Below the pieces are notes generated by a model. It was not told the origin of the DNA. It did not search any database and saw nothing but the letters and a program-made list of their open reading frames with translations. Positions 22,655 to 30,801 of a stretch of 64,000 nt of DNA are shown in pieces (the first letter of the stretch is position 1; each line of letters starts with the position of its first letter). Made by a program: the position numbers and the translations under genes. This stretch comes from Sphaerisporangium album (GTDB lineage: Bacteria; Actinomycetota; Actinomycetes; Streptosporangiales; Streptosporangiaceae). The stretch is from assembly GCF_003323745.1 (NCBI RefSeq), contig NZ_QOIL01000004.1, forward strand, positions 124,001 through 188,000, given 5' to 3'.

Positions 22655-25170
22655 TGACAACCGCAGTACCGGCCGGGGTGCGGGAGGCGGCGCCCGAACC
22701 GGCCGCCCCCATGTCGCACCGCGAGATCCTGGAAGCGCTGTCGGGCCTGCTGCTCGGCATGTTCGTGGCGATCCTGTCGTCGACCGTCGTCTCCAACGCC
22801 CTCCCGACGATCATCGCCGACCTGCACGCCGACGAGACCACCTACACCTGGGTCATCACCTCGACGCTGCTCGCCACGACGATCTCCACCCCCATCTGGG
22901 GCAAGCTCGCCGACCTGACGAGCAAGAAAGTCCTGGTCCAGCTCGGACTGGTCATCTTCGTGATCGGCTCGGCCATCGCGGGCCTCTCCCAGAACCCGGG
23001 GATGCTCATCGGCGCCCGTGTCATCCAGGGGCTCGGCGCGGGCGGCCTCACCGCCCTCGCCCAGGTGATCATGGCGGCGATCATCTCGCCCCGTGAGCGT
23101 GGCCGGTACTCCGGCTACCTCGGCGCGGTGTTCGCGCTCGCCACCATCGGTGGCCCGCTGATCGGCGGTGTCATCGTGGACACCTCCTGGCTCGGCTGGC
23201 GCTGGTGCTTCTACGTGGGCGTGCCCTTCGCCGTGATCGCGCTGCTCGTCCTGCAGAAGACCCTGCACGTCCCGACGCTCAGGCGCGAGGTCAAGATCGA
23301 CTGGGCGGGCGCGTTCCTCATCACGGCGGCGGTGTCGCTGCTGCTGGTGTGGGTGTCGTTCGCGGGCCACAAGTACGACTGGCTGTCGTGGCAGACCGGC
23401 GCGATGGTCGGCGGCGCGGTCGTCCTCGGGCTGCTCTTCCTGCTGGCCGAGTCGCGGGCGAGCGAGCCGATCGTCCCGTTGCGGCTGTTCCGCAACAGCG
23501 CGATCAGCCTCGCCGTCGCGGCCAGCCTGTTCGTCGGCATCGCGATGTTCGGCGCGACGACGTTCCTCAGCCAGTACTTCCAGCTCGCGCGCGGCGAGTC
23601 GCCGACCATGGCGGGCGTCATGACGCTGCCGATGATCCTCGGCCTGGCCGTGTCGTCCACGGTCGCCGGGCAGATCATCACCCGGACGGGGCGCTGGAAG
23701 ATCTTCCTGGTCATCGGTGGCGTCTTCCTCACGGCCGGCTTCGGCCTGATGGGGACGCTGCGGTTCGACACCGAGTACTGGATCGTCGCCGTCTACATGT
23801 TCTGCGTGGGCGTGGGCGTCGGAATGACCATGCAGAACCTCGTCCTGTCGGTGCAGAACCAGGTCAGGCCGCAGGAACTGGGCGCGGCCAGCTCGGTCGT
23901 GGCGTTCTTCCGCACGCTCGGCGGCGCGATCGGCGTCTCGGCCCTCGGCGCCCTGCTCGGCAACCGGGTCGTCAACTATCTGGAGGAGGGCCTGGCCAAG
24001 CTCGGCGTCAAGGGCCCCGCGGGCGACGGCTCGGTGCCGGTGCTGTCGGCGCTGCCCGCCCCGGTCCGCACGGTGGTCGAGAGCGCGTACGGCCACGGCG
24101 TCGGCGACATCTTCCTGTACGCGGCGCCGTTCGCCCTGCTCGCCCTGCTCATCATGCTGTTCATCAAGGAGGTTCCCCTGCGCACGTCCAACGCCGAGCA
24201 GATCCCGGCCGGCGCGGACGAGTACGCCCCGGTGCGGAACGGTGCGACGCCGGGCCGGCACGCCCAGCGGGACACCCAGGAGCTGGTCTCCGTGGGCGCC
24301 GAGCCCGCGGCCAACGGCCTCGCCTCCAGGAACGGCAGCGCGCGGGAGGCGTACACCGCCGCGGCGCGGGTGCGCGACCCGTTCGACGGGGCGGCCGGCG
24401 CGGGGGACGCGGAGGGCGGCAGCGGGATCCGCGGGTTCATCAGGGGCGCCGACGGCGGGCCTGTGAGCCAGGCCACCCTCACGCTGATCGACGTGCGCGG
24501 GCACCAGCTCGGCCGCGCGGTCACGCGGCCGGACGGCGGGTACGACCTGTGGACGCCCGGCAGCGGCACCTACGTGCTCATCGCGTCCGCCGGCGACCAC
24601 GACCCGCAGGTGGCCACCCTCGTCGTCGGCGACCAGCCGCTGGACTTCGACCTGGTGCTGGCCGGCTCCGGCCGCCTGCTCGGCACCGTCCGCACCCCCG
24701 GCGGCCTGCCCGTCGCCGAGGCCATGGTCGTCGTCACCGACGTGCGCGGCGAGGTGGTCTCGACGGGCATGACCGACGCGGCGGGGGCCTTCGGCTTCGC
24801 CGGGATCGTCGCCGGCGCCTACACCCTCACGGTCAGCGCGGCGGGGCACCGTCCGGCGGCCGTGCCGGTCGAGGTCGGCACCGGCCAGACCAGGCAGGAC
24901 GTCGAGCTGCTGGCCGCGGCGCAGGTCAGGGGCACGGTCCGGGTCAAGGACGGCGGCCCGCTCGCCGACGCGCGCGTCACGCTGCTGGACGGCGCGGGGA
25001 ACGTGGTCGGCTCCTCGACCACCGGCCTGGACGGCGAGTACGCGTTCGCCGACCTCACCGGCGGCCAGTACACCGTGATCGCCAGCGGGTACCCGCCCGT
25101 GGCGAGCACGCTCAACCTCTCCGGGCAGGGCGACGAGGCGTACGACCTCGTGCTCGGCCACCCCGAATGA
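22654..25170 (+). CDS. DHA2-type 14-TM MFS exporter fused to three CnaB/carboxypeptidase-regulatory-like domains
   Basis: 838 aa. Residues about 25-510 are a complete EmrB/QacA-type drug:H+ antiporter: 14 hydrophobic segments, motif A GKLADLTSKK after TM2, and motif C-like GAVFALATIGGPLIGG. A linker of about 75 residues follows. Then come three repeats of about 82 residues (588-670, 671-752, 753-838), each with the pattern GxVR..GG.PVxxAxVTLxDxxGxxVxxxxTxxDGxYxFxxLxxGxYTVxASG, a beta-sandwich fold. Because both termini of a 14-TM exporter are cytoplasmic, these domains are predicted to be inside the cell, which is odd for a fold normally found outside. Coupled to the MarR gene by TGATG; the YceI gene follows. 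Confidence 0.93.
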   Translation: MTTAVPAGVREAAPEPAAPMSHREILEALSGLLLGMFVAILSSTVVSNALPTIIADLHADETTYTWVITSTLLATTISTPIWGKLADLTSKKVLVQLGLVIFVIGSAIAGLSQNPGMLIGARVIQGLGAGGLTALAQVIMAAIISPRERGRYSGYLGAVFALATIGGPLIGGVIVDTSWLGWRWCFYVGVPFAVIALLVLQKTLHVPTLRREVKIDWAGAFLITAAVSLLLVWVSFAGHKYDWLSWQTGAMVGGAVVLGLLFLLAESRASEPIVPLRLFRNSAISLAVAASLFVGIAMFGATTFLSQYFQLARGESPTMAGVMTLPMILGLAVSSTVAGQIITRTGRWKIFLVIGGVFLTAGFGLMGTLRFDTEYWIVAVYMFCVGVGVGMTMQNLVLSVQNQVRPQELGAASSVVAFFRTLGGAIGVSALGALLGNRVVNYLEEGLAKLGVKGPAGDGSVPVLSALPAPVRTVVESAYGHGVGDIFLYAAPFALLALLIMLFIKEVPLRTSNAEQIPAGADEYAPVRNGATPGRHAQRDTQELVSVGAEPAANGLASRNGSAREAYTAAARVRDPFDGAAGAGDAEGGSGIRGFIRGADGGPVSQATLTLIDVRGHQLGRAVTRPDGGYDLWTPGSGTYVLIASAGDHDPQVATLVVGDQPLDFDLVLAGSGRLLGTVRTPGGLPVAEAMVVVTDVRGEVVSTGMTDAAGAFGFAGIVAGAYTLTVSAAGHRPAAVPVEVGTGQTRQDVELLAAAQVRGTVRVKDGGPLADARVTLLDGAGNVVGSSTTGLDGEYAFADLTGGQYTVIASGYPPVASTLNLSGQGDEAYDLVLGHPE

Positions 25171-25217
25171 CCGCGGGCCGGGGAGCGGATCGGCAGGCGA
25201 GCGGAAGAGGGGACCCG

Positions 25218-26099
25218 ATGCAGACCACGAGGAACGCCTGGGACGCCGGCCCGCACCCCGCGGGCGGCGCCCCGGCGCCGGGGCGCGGGCTGCGCGCCCA
25301 GGTGCGGACGAAGGACGGCTGGGCGGTGCAGCACGCGGTCGTCACGGTGACGGACAGGTCCGGACACCAGGTGGCCAGGGCCGAGGCGGACACCGACGGC
25401 GCGGTCGCGACGCCGCCGCTGAGCCCCGGCGTCTACACGGTCGTGGTGACCGCGATCGGGTACGCCCCGGCCGCCTCCACGGCCATCGTGACCGCTTCGG
25501 GCGCCGCCGAGCTCGGCACTCTCGTGCTCGCGCGGCAGGGCGGGGTGGAACTCCCGCCGCCCGGCGTCTGGACGATCGATCCGGCCCACTCCAAGGTGGC
25601 CGCGACCGCCCAGCACCTGGGGCTGTCCAGCGTGCAGGGACGGTTCCACGAGTTCGCCGGGCGCATCCAGGTCGGCGCGAGCGCGGAGGAGTCCGCCGTG
25701 GTCGCCGAGATCGACGCCGCGTCGATCGACACCGGCAACCGGATGCGCGACGACCACCTGCGCTCGGCCGACTTCCTGGACGTGGGACCGTTCCCGGTGA
25801 TCTCCTACCGGAGCACCGGGCTGACCCCGGACGGGCGGGACCGGTGGACCGTCCACGGCCTGCTGACCATGGCCGGCATCACGCGTCCGGTGGACCTGGA
25901 GCTGGCCTATCTCGGGACGAGCCCCGATCCGTGGGGCGGCCTGCGCGCGGCGTTCCGCGCCACCACCGAGCTGCGCCGCGAGGACTTCGCGATGAACTAC
26001 AACCAGGTCGTGCAGGCCGGGATCACGCTCATCGGGGCCACGCTCAAGGTCGAGCTGGACGTCCAGGCCGTGCAGGGGGAACGCGTGCCCGAGTCCTGA
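25218..26099 (+). CDS. YceI-family lipocalin-like protein with an N-terminal CnaB-like domain
   Basis: 293 aa from the ATG at 25218, which has AAGAGGGG 5 nt upstream; an ATG at 25167 that overlaps the exporter stop (ATGA) would add 17 residues. Residues about 20-105 are a fourth copy of the repeat seen at the exporter C terminus (VVTVTDRSGHQVARAEAD, then SPGVYTVVVTAIGYAP). Residues about 115-290 are YceI: WTIDPAHSKV, the GRFHEFAGRI strand, SIDTGNRMRDDHLRSADFL and an isoprenoid-binding-like barrel. No signal peptide is visible, so it is probably cytoplasmic, consistent with the exporter's domains lying inside. Confidence 0.92.
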   Translation: MQTTRNAWDAGPHPAGGAPAPGRGLRAQVRTKDGWAVQHAVVTVTDRSGHQVARAEADTDGAVATPPLSPGVYTVVVTAIGYAPAASTAIVTASGAAELGTLVLARQGGVELPPPGVWTIDPAHSKVAATAQHLGLSSVQGRFHEFAGRIQVGASAEESAVVAEIDAASIDTGNRMRDDHLRSADFLDVGPFPVISYRSTGLTPDGRDRWTVHGLLTMAGITRPVDLELAYLGTSPDPWGGLRAAFRATTELRREDFAMNYNQVVQAGITLIGATLKVELDVQAVQGERVPES

Positions 26100-26169
26100 T
26101 CGTTGTCGAGGACGGGCGTCCCCGGGCGCGGGCGTTCGATACTGAGAACAGGAGAGAGGAGGCTGCACG

Positions 26170-26745
26170 ATGACCGAGACCCAGGCGGCGCCGTCCGCCG
26201 AGGCACCCGGGGCGATACCCGGTGATCAGTACGAGGCGTACTGCGCGGTCGAACGTCAACTGGGCGTCCTCTTCCGGCGCTCGCGCGCGATGTCCGCCGA
26301 GATGGGCCGCGAGGTGCACCGGGAACTGGAGCCGGGCGCGTACGGCATTCTGGTCCGCATCGACGAGGCCGCCCCGGCCCGGCCGAGCGACCTGGCCGCC
26401 TACTTCGGCGTGGGCAAGGGGACGATCAGCCGTCAGCTCAAGGTGCTGGACGAGCTGGGGCTCATCGGGCGCCAGCCTGACCCGCTCGACGGCCGCGCCC
26501 ATCTGCTCGACCTGACGCCCGAGGGACGGGCAAGGCTTCTGCGCGCCCGTACGGCCCGCCAGCGGCGTTTCTACGCGCTGCTGGGCACCTGGCCGCAGGA
26601 GGACGTCCGGCTGCTCGCGCGCATGCTGGAGCGCTTCAACGCCCTCGCCGAGAGCGCCGGCCAGACCGCGGGGCAGACGGAGAGCTCGGGGCAGACCGAG
26701 ACGGCGGGGCAGATGGAGAGCTCGGGGCAGACCGGCCGGGCGTGA
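26170..26745 (+). CDS. Second MarR-family regulator at the end of the exporter cluster
   Basis: 191 aa; ATG at 26170 with GGAGG 9 nt upstream. Winged-helix core: ARPSDLAAYFGVGKGTISRQ, LKVLDELGLIGRQPDPLDGR, LTPEGRARL. The C-terminal 25 residues are a degenerate Gly-Gln-Thr repeat (AGQTAGQTESSGQTETAGQ), again low complexity as in the first MarR of this cluster. It may be a second controller of the exporter/YceI genes or be independent; a 70-nt gap separates it from YceI. Confidence 0.9.
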   Translation: MTETQAAPSAEAPGAIPGDQYEAYCAVERQLGVLFRRSRAMSAEMGREVHRELEPGAYGILVRIDEAAPARPSDLAAYFGVGKGTISRQLKVLDELGLIGRQPDPLDGRAHLLDLTPEGRARLLRARTARQRRFYALLGTWPQEDVRLLARMLERFNALAESAGQTAGQTESSGQTETAGQMESSGQTGRA

Positions 26746-26907
26746 GCCGGGTGTCCCTGGCATGCTCCCTGCGCGGTCGGTGCGTGCTGTCTGCAGGCGC
26801 TCTCGTATGCGACCGTCGCTCCCGGCGCCGGCTCACTGTTCCTGTGTCGTGGGGCTGACGTGCTCTTTCTCGCTGGAGGGTCCTTTGGTGACCCAGGGAT
26901 GCGTGTC

Positions 26908-26939
26908 GTTTCCCGAAACTGACGGTGCTTGGGCATACT
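26908..26939 (+). promoter_or_regulatory. Palindrome and -10 box of a probably leaderless small gene
   Basis: GTTTCCCGAAAC (26908-26919) is a perfect dyad at the -35 position. CATACT (26934-26939) is a plausible -10 box. The ATG at 26950 would then coincide with the transcription start. Confidence 0.4.
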
Positions 26940-26949
26940 CTGACCGGCT

Positions 26950-27177
26950 ATGGAGACGCGCTGGGTCGGGCCTGACGGCTACGAGATAACGGCCGCGACG
27001 CGCGGTGACCGTCAGGTGCTCCGCCTTCGCCGGCACGGAGAGCTGGTCGCCGACTGCTTCTCGGTGGACGAGCTGCGCCGTTTCGTCGACCTCGCGGATC
27101 TGTGCGAAGTGGTCACCCTGCCCTTCGGCGAACGGTCGCCCAGGTCGACGCGGAGGCGCCGCGAGGCCGTCCGCTGA
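26950..27177 (+). CDS. 75-aa hypothetical protein
   Basis: ATG at 26950 with no Shine-Dalgarno sequence; the -10 box ends 11 nt before it, so translation may be leaderless. The sequence begins METRWVGPDGYEITAATRGD, gives three short beta strands and a helix, and ends in a basic Ser/Arg tail. Codon third positions are GC-rich like the neighbouring genes, which supports coding. I recognise no function. Confidence 0.65.
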   Translation: METRWVGPDGYEITAATRGDRQVLRLRRHGELVADCFSVDELRRFVDLADLCEVVTLPFGERSPRSTRRRREAVR

Positions 27178-27310
27178 CCCTCGCATGCCCCTCGCGGGCG
27201 GGGCGCCGGGACGGGTTCCCGATGGGCGTTCTGATTCGCATCGGCCGCGGGGTCCGTGTATGGTTACACCTGTCCACAGCGACGCGGGGACGCGGAACGC
27301 GGGTGGGCAG

Positions 27311-27383
27311 GCCCCTTTAGCTCAGTCGGCAGAGCGTCTCCATGGTAAGGAGAAGGTCTACGGTTCGATTCCGTAAAGGGGCT
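27311..27383 (+). tRNA. tRNA-Thr (anticodon GGT)
   Basis: GCCCCTT pairs with AAGGGGC in the acceptor stem. D arm GCTC/GAGC, anticodon stem TCTCC/GGAGA with loop ATGGTAA, T arm TACGG/CCGTA with TTCGATT. CCA is not encoded. Confidence 0.97.
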
Positions 27384-27396
27384 CGACAGCGCAAAC

Positions 27397-27427
27397 GCCC
27401 TCTCCCGGTTTCCGGGGTGGGGCTTTT
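27397..27427 (+). terminator. Terminator after tRNA-Thr
   Basis: GCCC...CCCGG / CCGGG...GGGC with a 3-nt loop and an internal loop, followed by TTTT at 27424-27427. A 12-nt perfect palindrome (GCACACGTGTGC, 27540-27551) lies in the remaining gap before tRNA-Met; its meaning is unclear. Confidence 0.65.
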
Positions 27428-27608
27428 CGCTTGGGTGGGTTATCTGACCGTGCTCAATAGTCCGCCTGCTGAATAAAGGGGAAGTGCAGGCGTCCAGCGA
27501 TCAGGCATACTGGGAGCACCCAGCCCAGACCGGGTACGGGCACACGTGTGCGCGATCGTCGTACAGGTCGGGTATCCTTTCCAAGCCGGTCGCGTTCGTC
27601 GACCCTGA

Positions 27609-27682
27609 GGCGGAGTAGCTCAGTCAGGCAGAGCAAGCGGCTCATAATCGCTGTGTCGCCGGTTCAAGTCCGGCCTCCGCTA
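27609..27682 (+). tRNA. tRNA-Met (elongator, anticodon CAT)
   Basis: GGCGGAG pairs with CTCCGCT (first pair G-U). Anticodon stem AGCGG/TCGCT with loop CTCATAA, T arm GCCGG/CCGGC with TTCAAGT. Its place before rpmG is the standard actinobacterial order. CCA is not encoded. Confidence 0.96.
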
Positions 27683-27759
27683 CTACCCTGCCGGGTTTCC
27701 TGTGAAGGTCACCTGGTTCGGGTTGTCCATGTGTCCCAAACGTAGAAAGGCACTCCCAC

Positions 27760-27924
27760 GTGGCTGCCACCGACGTTAGGCCGAAGATCACGCTGGCCTG
27801 CCAGGAGTGCAAGCACCGCAACTACATCACGCGGAAGAACCGGCGCAACGACCCGGACCGGCTTGAGCTGAAGAAGTACTGCCCCAACTGTAAGTGCCAC
27901 CGTCCCCACCGCGAGACGCGCTAG
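27760..27924 (+). CDS. rpmG: 50S ribosomal protein L33 (zinc-ribbon form)
   Basis: 54 aa from a GTG with AAAGG about 10 nt upstream. The sequence has [20 protein letters not shown] and ends [14 protein letters not shown]. The four cysteines C14, C17, C41 and C44 make this the zinc-binding (C+) paralogue. Actinobacteria often keep a second, Cys-free copy elsewhere under Zur control. Position after tRNA-Met and before the dehydratase pair is conserved in the phylum. A small hairpin (27939-27953, GCGCCC/GGGCGC) follows the stop. Confidence 0.96.
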   Translation: MAATDVRPKITLACQECKHRNYITRKNRRNDPDRLELKKYCPNCKCHRPHRETR

Positions 27925-28525
27925 GCGTACGCCGCCCCGCGCCCTGAGGGCGCCGGGAGGGGGTCGTGGACGGGCCTTTCGAGGTCCATCCGGTCCGCCG
28001 GGTTTCCGAGGTACGTGATCGCCGGCCGTCACGGTCTTCCGCCGATCCGTCCGGGGGTGGGTACGGGTCGGTCGTGTGTCGTCTTGCTCTGTGCGTACGC
28101 CGCTTGGGTGCGGCGTCGGGCAGGTGCGAAGGAACCTCGGGGTCGCTGGTACGGCGAACCGCTCGGGGAGCCTCGCCGGACGGGCCCGCCCGGGTGCCGT
28201 GACACGGTCACGGTGGTGGGTGTGGTGCCAGGCATCGGCTCGATCATCTGTGCATGACCGGCGCTCCATGACGGGGCGCCGGTTTTCCGCGTGTCCGGGG
28301 GTGTTCGCGGCGTGCCCCGGGGCTTGCGCGGCCTTCGTCCGCCGATGTGATCACCATGACAGGCCGTGTTCCGCCGGCCGGCGCAGGAAACGGGCTAGCG
28401 TTCTCCGTGACCGGCGGAATGACGCGAAGCCGCGGGTGGGAACGTTCTTCCGCCCGACGACGGCGGAAGGTTGCTCTGTTACCGTCGGGCAAACCAGCTT
28501 CACGTTCCGAAAGGGCACCGGCACG
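27925..28525. other. 600-nt stretch between rpmG and the dehydratase genes
   Basis: No convincing gene. A frame at 28015-28257 (80 codons) ends right at the hairpin at 28257, but its third-position GC is clearly lower than in neighbouring genes and the protein looks random. Other content: a small hairpin after rpmG, the terminator at 28257-28286, and a hairpin CTTCCGCC/GGCGGAAG near 28449-28471 in the dehydratase leader. Confidence 0.5.
28257..28286 (+). terminator. Hairpin with T-run inside the rpmG-dehydratase gap
   Basis: ACCGGCGC (28257-28264) and GCGCCGGT (28276-28283) pair perfectly, followed by TTT. It ends whatever transcript comes from the rpmG side, 330 nt after rpmG, so a long 3' UTR or a small RNA is possible. 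Confidence 0.6.
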
Positions 28526-28975
28526 ATGGCTTTGAACCGCGATTTCGTCGGGAGGACATACCCGGCGTCCACCTCTTACGAGGTGAGCCGCGTCAAGATC
28601 AAGGAGTTCGCGGCCGCCATCGGCGATCCCAACCCGATCTACCGCGACCCCGAGGCCGCCCGCGCCGCCGGTCACCCCGACGTCGTCGCCCCGCCGACGT
28701 TCCCCATCGTGTTCACCCTCACCGGCGCCGCGGAGGCGCTCGCCGACCCCGATCTGCGGCTCGACTTCGCCATGGTCGTGCACGGCGAGCAGCGGTTCGA
28801 GTACGTCCGTCCCATCCACGCCGGCGACGAGCTGCTCTGCGAGTCCACGATCTCCGAGATCCGCAGCATGGGCCGCAACGAGCTGCTGACCGTCACCAGC
28901 CAGGTGACGACCCTCCAGGGCGAGCCGGTCTGCACCACCTACAACACGCTGATCGAGCGCGGAGGGGCGAAGTAG
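28526..28975 (+). CDS. MaoC-like dehydratase, HadA-type (substrate-binding, non-catalytic) subunit
   Basis: 149 aa hotdog-fold protein, ATG after GAAAGG. It has YPASTSYEVSRVKIKEFAAA, then AIGDPNPIYRD: the hydratase-2 motif keeps D34 but has Tyr39 where the catalytic His should stand. This is the known pattern of HadA subunits, which bind the acyl chain while the partner does chemistry (family knowledge from mycobacterial HadAB). The partner lies 2 nt downstream. Role: dehydration of 3-hydroxyacyl-ACP in a type II fatty-acid or related pathway. Confidence 0.9.
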   Translation: MALNRDFVGRTYPASTSYEVSRVKIKEFAAAIGDPNPIYRDPEAARAAGHPDVVAPPTFPIVFTLTGAAEALADPDLRLDFAMVVHGEQRFEYVRPIHAGDELLCESTISEIRSMGRNELLTVTSQVTTLQGEPVCTTYNTLIERGGAK

Positions 28976-28977
28976 GC

Positions 28978-29406
28978 ATGGGCGCCACCGTCAAGTACGA
29001 CGAGGTCGAGATCGGCCTGCAGATTCCCGCCGTCGAGTACCCCGTCCACCGCGTCAACCTCGTCATGTACGCCGGGGCGTCGGGCGACTTCAACCCGATC
29101 CACTGGAACGAGCGGCACGCCAAGGCCGTCGGCCTGCCCGACGTGATCGCGCACGGCATGTTCACGATGTCCCAGGCCGGCCGGTTCGTCACCGACTGGG
29201 CGGGCGACCCGGGCGCGCTGGTCGACTACGGCGTGCGGTTCTCGTCCATGGTCGTCGTCCCGGACAACGACGAGGGCGCCGTGATCACGGTCAGCGGCGT
29301 CGTCGAGGACAAGCTGGACGACAACAAGGTGGTCCTCTCGCTGACGGCGAGATCCGGCGACTCACGGGTGCTGTCGAAGGCCCGCGCCACCGTACGCCTC
29401 GCCTGA
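28978..29406 (+). CDS. MaoC-like dehydratase, HadB-type catalytic subunit
   Basis: 142 aa; ATG 2 nt after the HadA-type stop, GGAGGGG 10 nt upstream inside the preceding gene. The hydratase-2 motif is complete: SGDFNPIHWN with D37 and H42 as catalytic pair, followed by GLPDVIAHGMFTMSQAGR that shapes the active-site tunnel. With the upstream subunit it should form a heterodimeric (3R)-hydroxyacyl-ACP dehydratase. Streptosporangiales are not known to make mycolic acids, so the substrate here is open. Confidence 0.93.
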   Translation: MGATVKYDEVEIGLQIPAVEYPVHRVNLVMYAGASGDFNPIHWNERHAKAVGLPDVIAHGMFTMSQAGRFVTDWAGDPGALVDYGVRFSSMVVVPDNDEGAVITVSGVVEDKLDDNKVVLSLTARSGDSRVLSKARATVRLA

Positions 29407-29514
29407 CCGGCCGCCCTTTCGCGAGTCCTCTCACGCCTTCGCGTGCCTTCTCACGCCGCCGGACTTGACCCGGACGCCGGAATGCTTCCGGGTGTGGTGG
29501 GTAATGGGGCCTGG

Positions 29515-30681
29515 GTGAACGAGGTATCCAAGCACGTGAACGGACTGGCGGGGCAGCGGGCCGAGGCCAGGGCGGAGGACGATCCGGCGACGGCGGAGGT
29601 GCGCCAGGAGGTCCGGGGCGGCAGCCGGCCGGTCGGCGACACCGAGGGCGGGCACACTCTGGAGTCCGAGCCGCCGTTCCACGTCTGGCCGACGATCGAG
29701 TCCATTCCGGTCGACTCGGGCGCGCGGGACGACCACGGCGCGGAGCACAGCGCGGGGGACAGGGCCGAGGCGGCCGGTGAGGCCGTGGTGGAACGTCACC
29801 CCGGAGGCCGTGAGCACGCTGCCGGGGGTGCGGCGAAGACGCCGAACGTGGACGACGGCACGCGGAACGAGGTCGGCACCGAGAGCATGGTCGCCTCGCA
29901 GGTGCTGTGGGACTCCACGCTGGCCGCCTCCCGCCTGCAGGAGGCGATCAGCGCCGCCCCGGCCACGGGCGAGCACGCGGAGGCGCCGTCCCCGGTCGTG
30001 ACGGTGGCCCTGCTCGTGGACGGCCACCCCGCCGACCTGCGCACCTGCGTCGACGCGCTGATCCACCACACCGACGCCAAGATCCTCGCCCTGGACCTGG
30101 GCGACGTCGACGGCGCGGGCGTCGTCCTGCACGAGCTGGCCGAGCGGCATCCCGAGCGGATCACGGCCTGGCACGTCGCCGAGACCCCGTACTGGCGGGG
30201 CGGCACGGCCGGGTGGGGCGCGGGCCGGGACAAGCTGCTGCGGCTGGACACCGAGGGCGTGCACGTCGTGATGGACACCGCCACCATCGTGGACGGCGAC
30301 GCGATCACCCCGCTGGCCAGGGCCGTCACCGGAGAGGTGGTGGCTGCGGGCTGGAAGGGCGTCGACCCCGGCGAGAGCGGCCACGATTGGCACGAGGCCG
30401 GTCCCGGCGAGGTCAGAGGGCTGCTGGGGTATCTGATGGCCGTCCGCCGGGACGCCGCGCTGGAGGCGGGGGGCTTCCCGGCCGAGGCACGGTACGACCG
30501 GCACGCCGACCTGGAGTTCTCGCTGCGCCTGCCGGGCAAGCTGGTCGTTCCGGAGGGACGCCTGCCCGTACGCCGCGAGCGGCGCCGGAGCGCTCCGGAC
30601 GTGGACACCGAGTACGGCGAGGCCGACTCCCGCCGTACGGACGACCGCATCGCCGGGCTGCTGCGTTCGGGCGACCGATAG
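29515..30681 (+). CDS. Glycosyltransferase-2-like protein with a degenerate catalytic region
   Basis: 388 aa from a GTG at 29515 (GGGG upstream); upstream in-frame codons are possible. Residues 1-160 are low complexity (Glu, Ala, Gly, Arg, His). A GT-A-like nucleotide-binding fold then begins: VTVALLVDGHPADLRTCVDAL, DAKILALDLGD, and a later GYLMAVRRDAALEAGGFPAEARYDRHADLEFSLRL similar to the GT2 acceptor region. The DxD motif is not clear (LGDVDGAG is the nearest). It sits between the dehydratases and murB; this GT2-like gene is often seen at this locus. Probably a pseudo-glycosyltransferase; function unknown. Confidence 0.65.
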   Translation: MNEVSKHVNGLAGQRAEARAEDDPATAEVRQEVRGGSRPVGDTEGGHTLESEPPFHVWPTIESIPVDSGARDDHGAEHSAGDRAEAAGEAVVERHPGGREHAAGGAAKTPNVDDGTRNEVGTESMVASQVLWDSTLAASRLQEAISAAPATGEHAEAPSPVVTVALLVDGHPADLRTCVDALIHHTDAKILALDLGDVDGAGVVLHELAERHPERITAWHVAETPYWRGGTAGWGAGRDKLLRLDTEGVHVVMDTATIVDGDAITPLARAVTGEVVAAGWKGVDPGESGHDWHEAGPGEVRGLLGYLMAVRRDAALEAGGFPAEARYDRHADLEFSLRLPGKLVVPEGRLPVRRERRRSAPDVDTEYGEADSRRTDDRIAGLLRSGDR

Positions 30682-30801
30682 GTCTCGGTCTGGCGGCGCG
30701 CTTCGGCCTGTGGAGAGAGAGCCCGGCGGGCCGGTCTAGGCTTGAGGGCCGATGCGCGGTGTCCCCGCGCCGCGGACGCTTCGGGGTGCTGGGAAGGGTG
30801 C

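Noticed and set aside
22603-25161. 852-codon minus-strand frame
   Set aside because: Shadow of the MFS-CnaB gene; product is His/Arg/Asp-rich without any fold signal.
28015-28257. 80-codon frame ending at a terminator between rpmG and the dehydratases
   Set aside because: Third-position GC is clearly lower than in real genes here, start is a GTG without ribosome site, product looks random. Kept only as a note under the gap.
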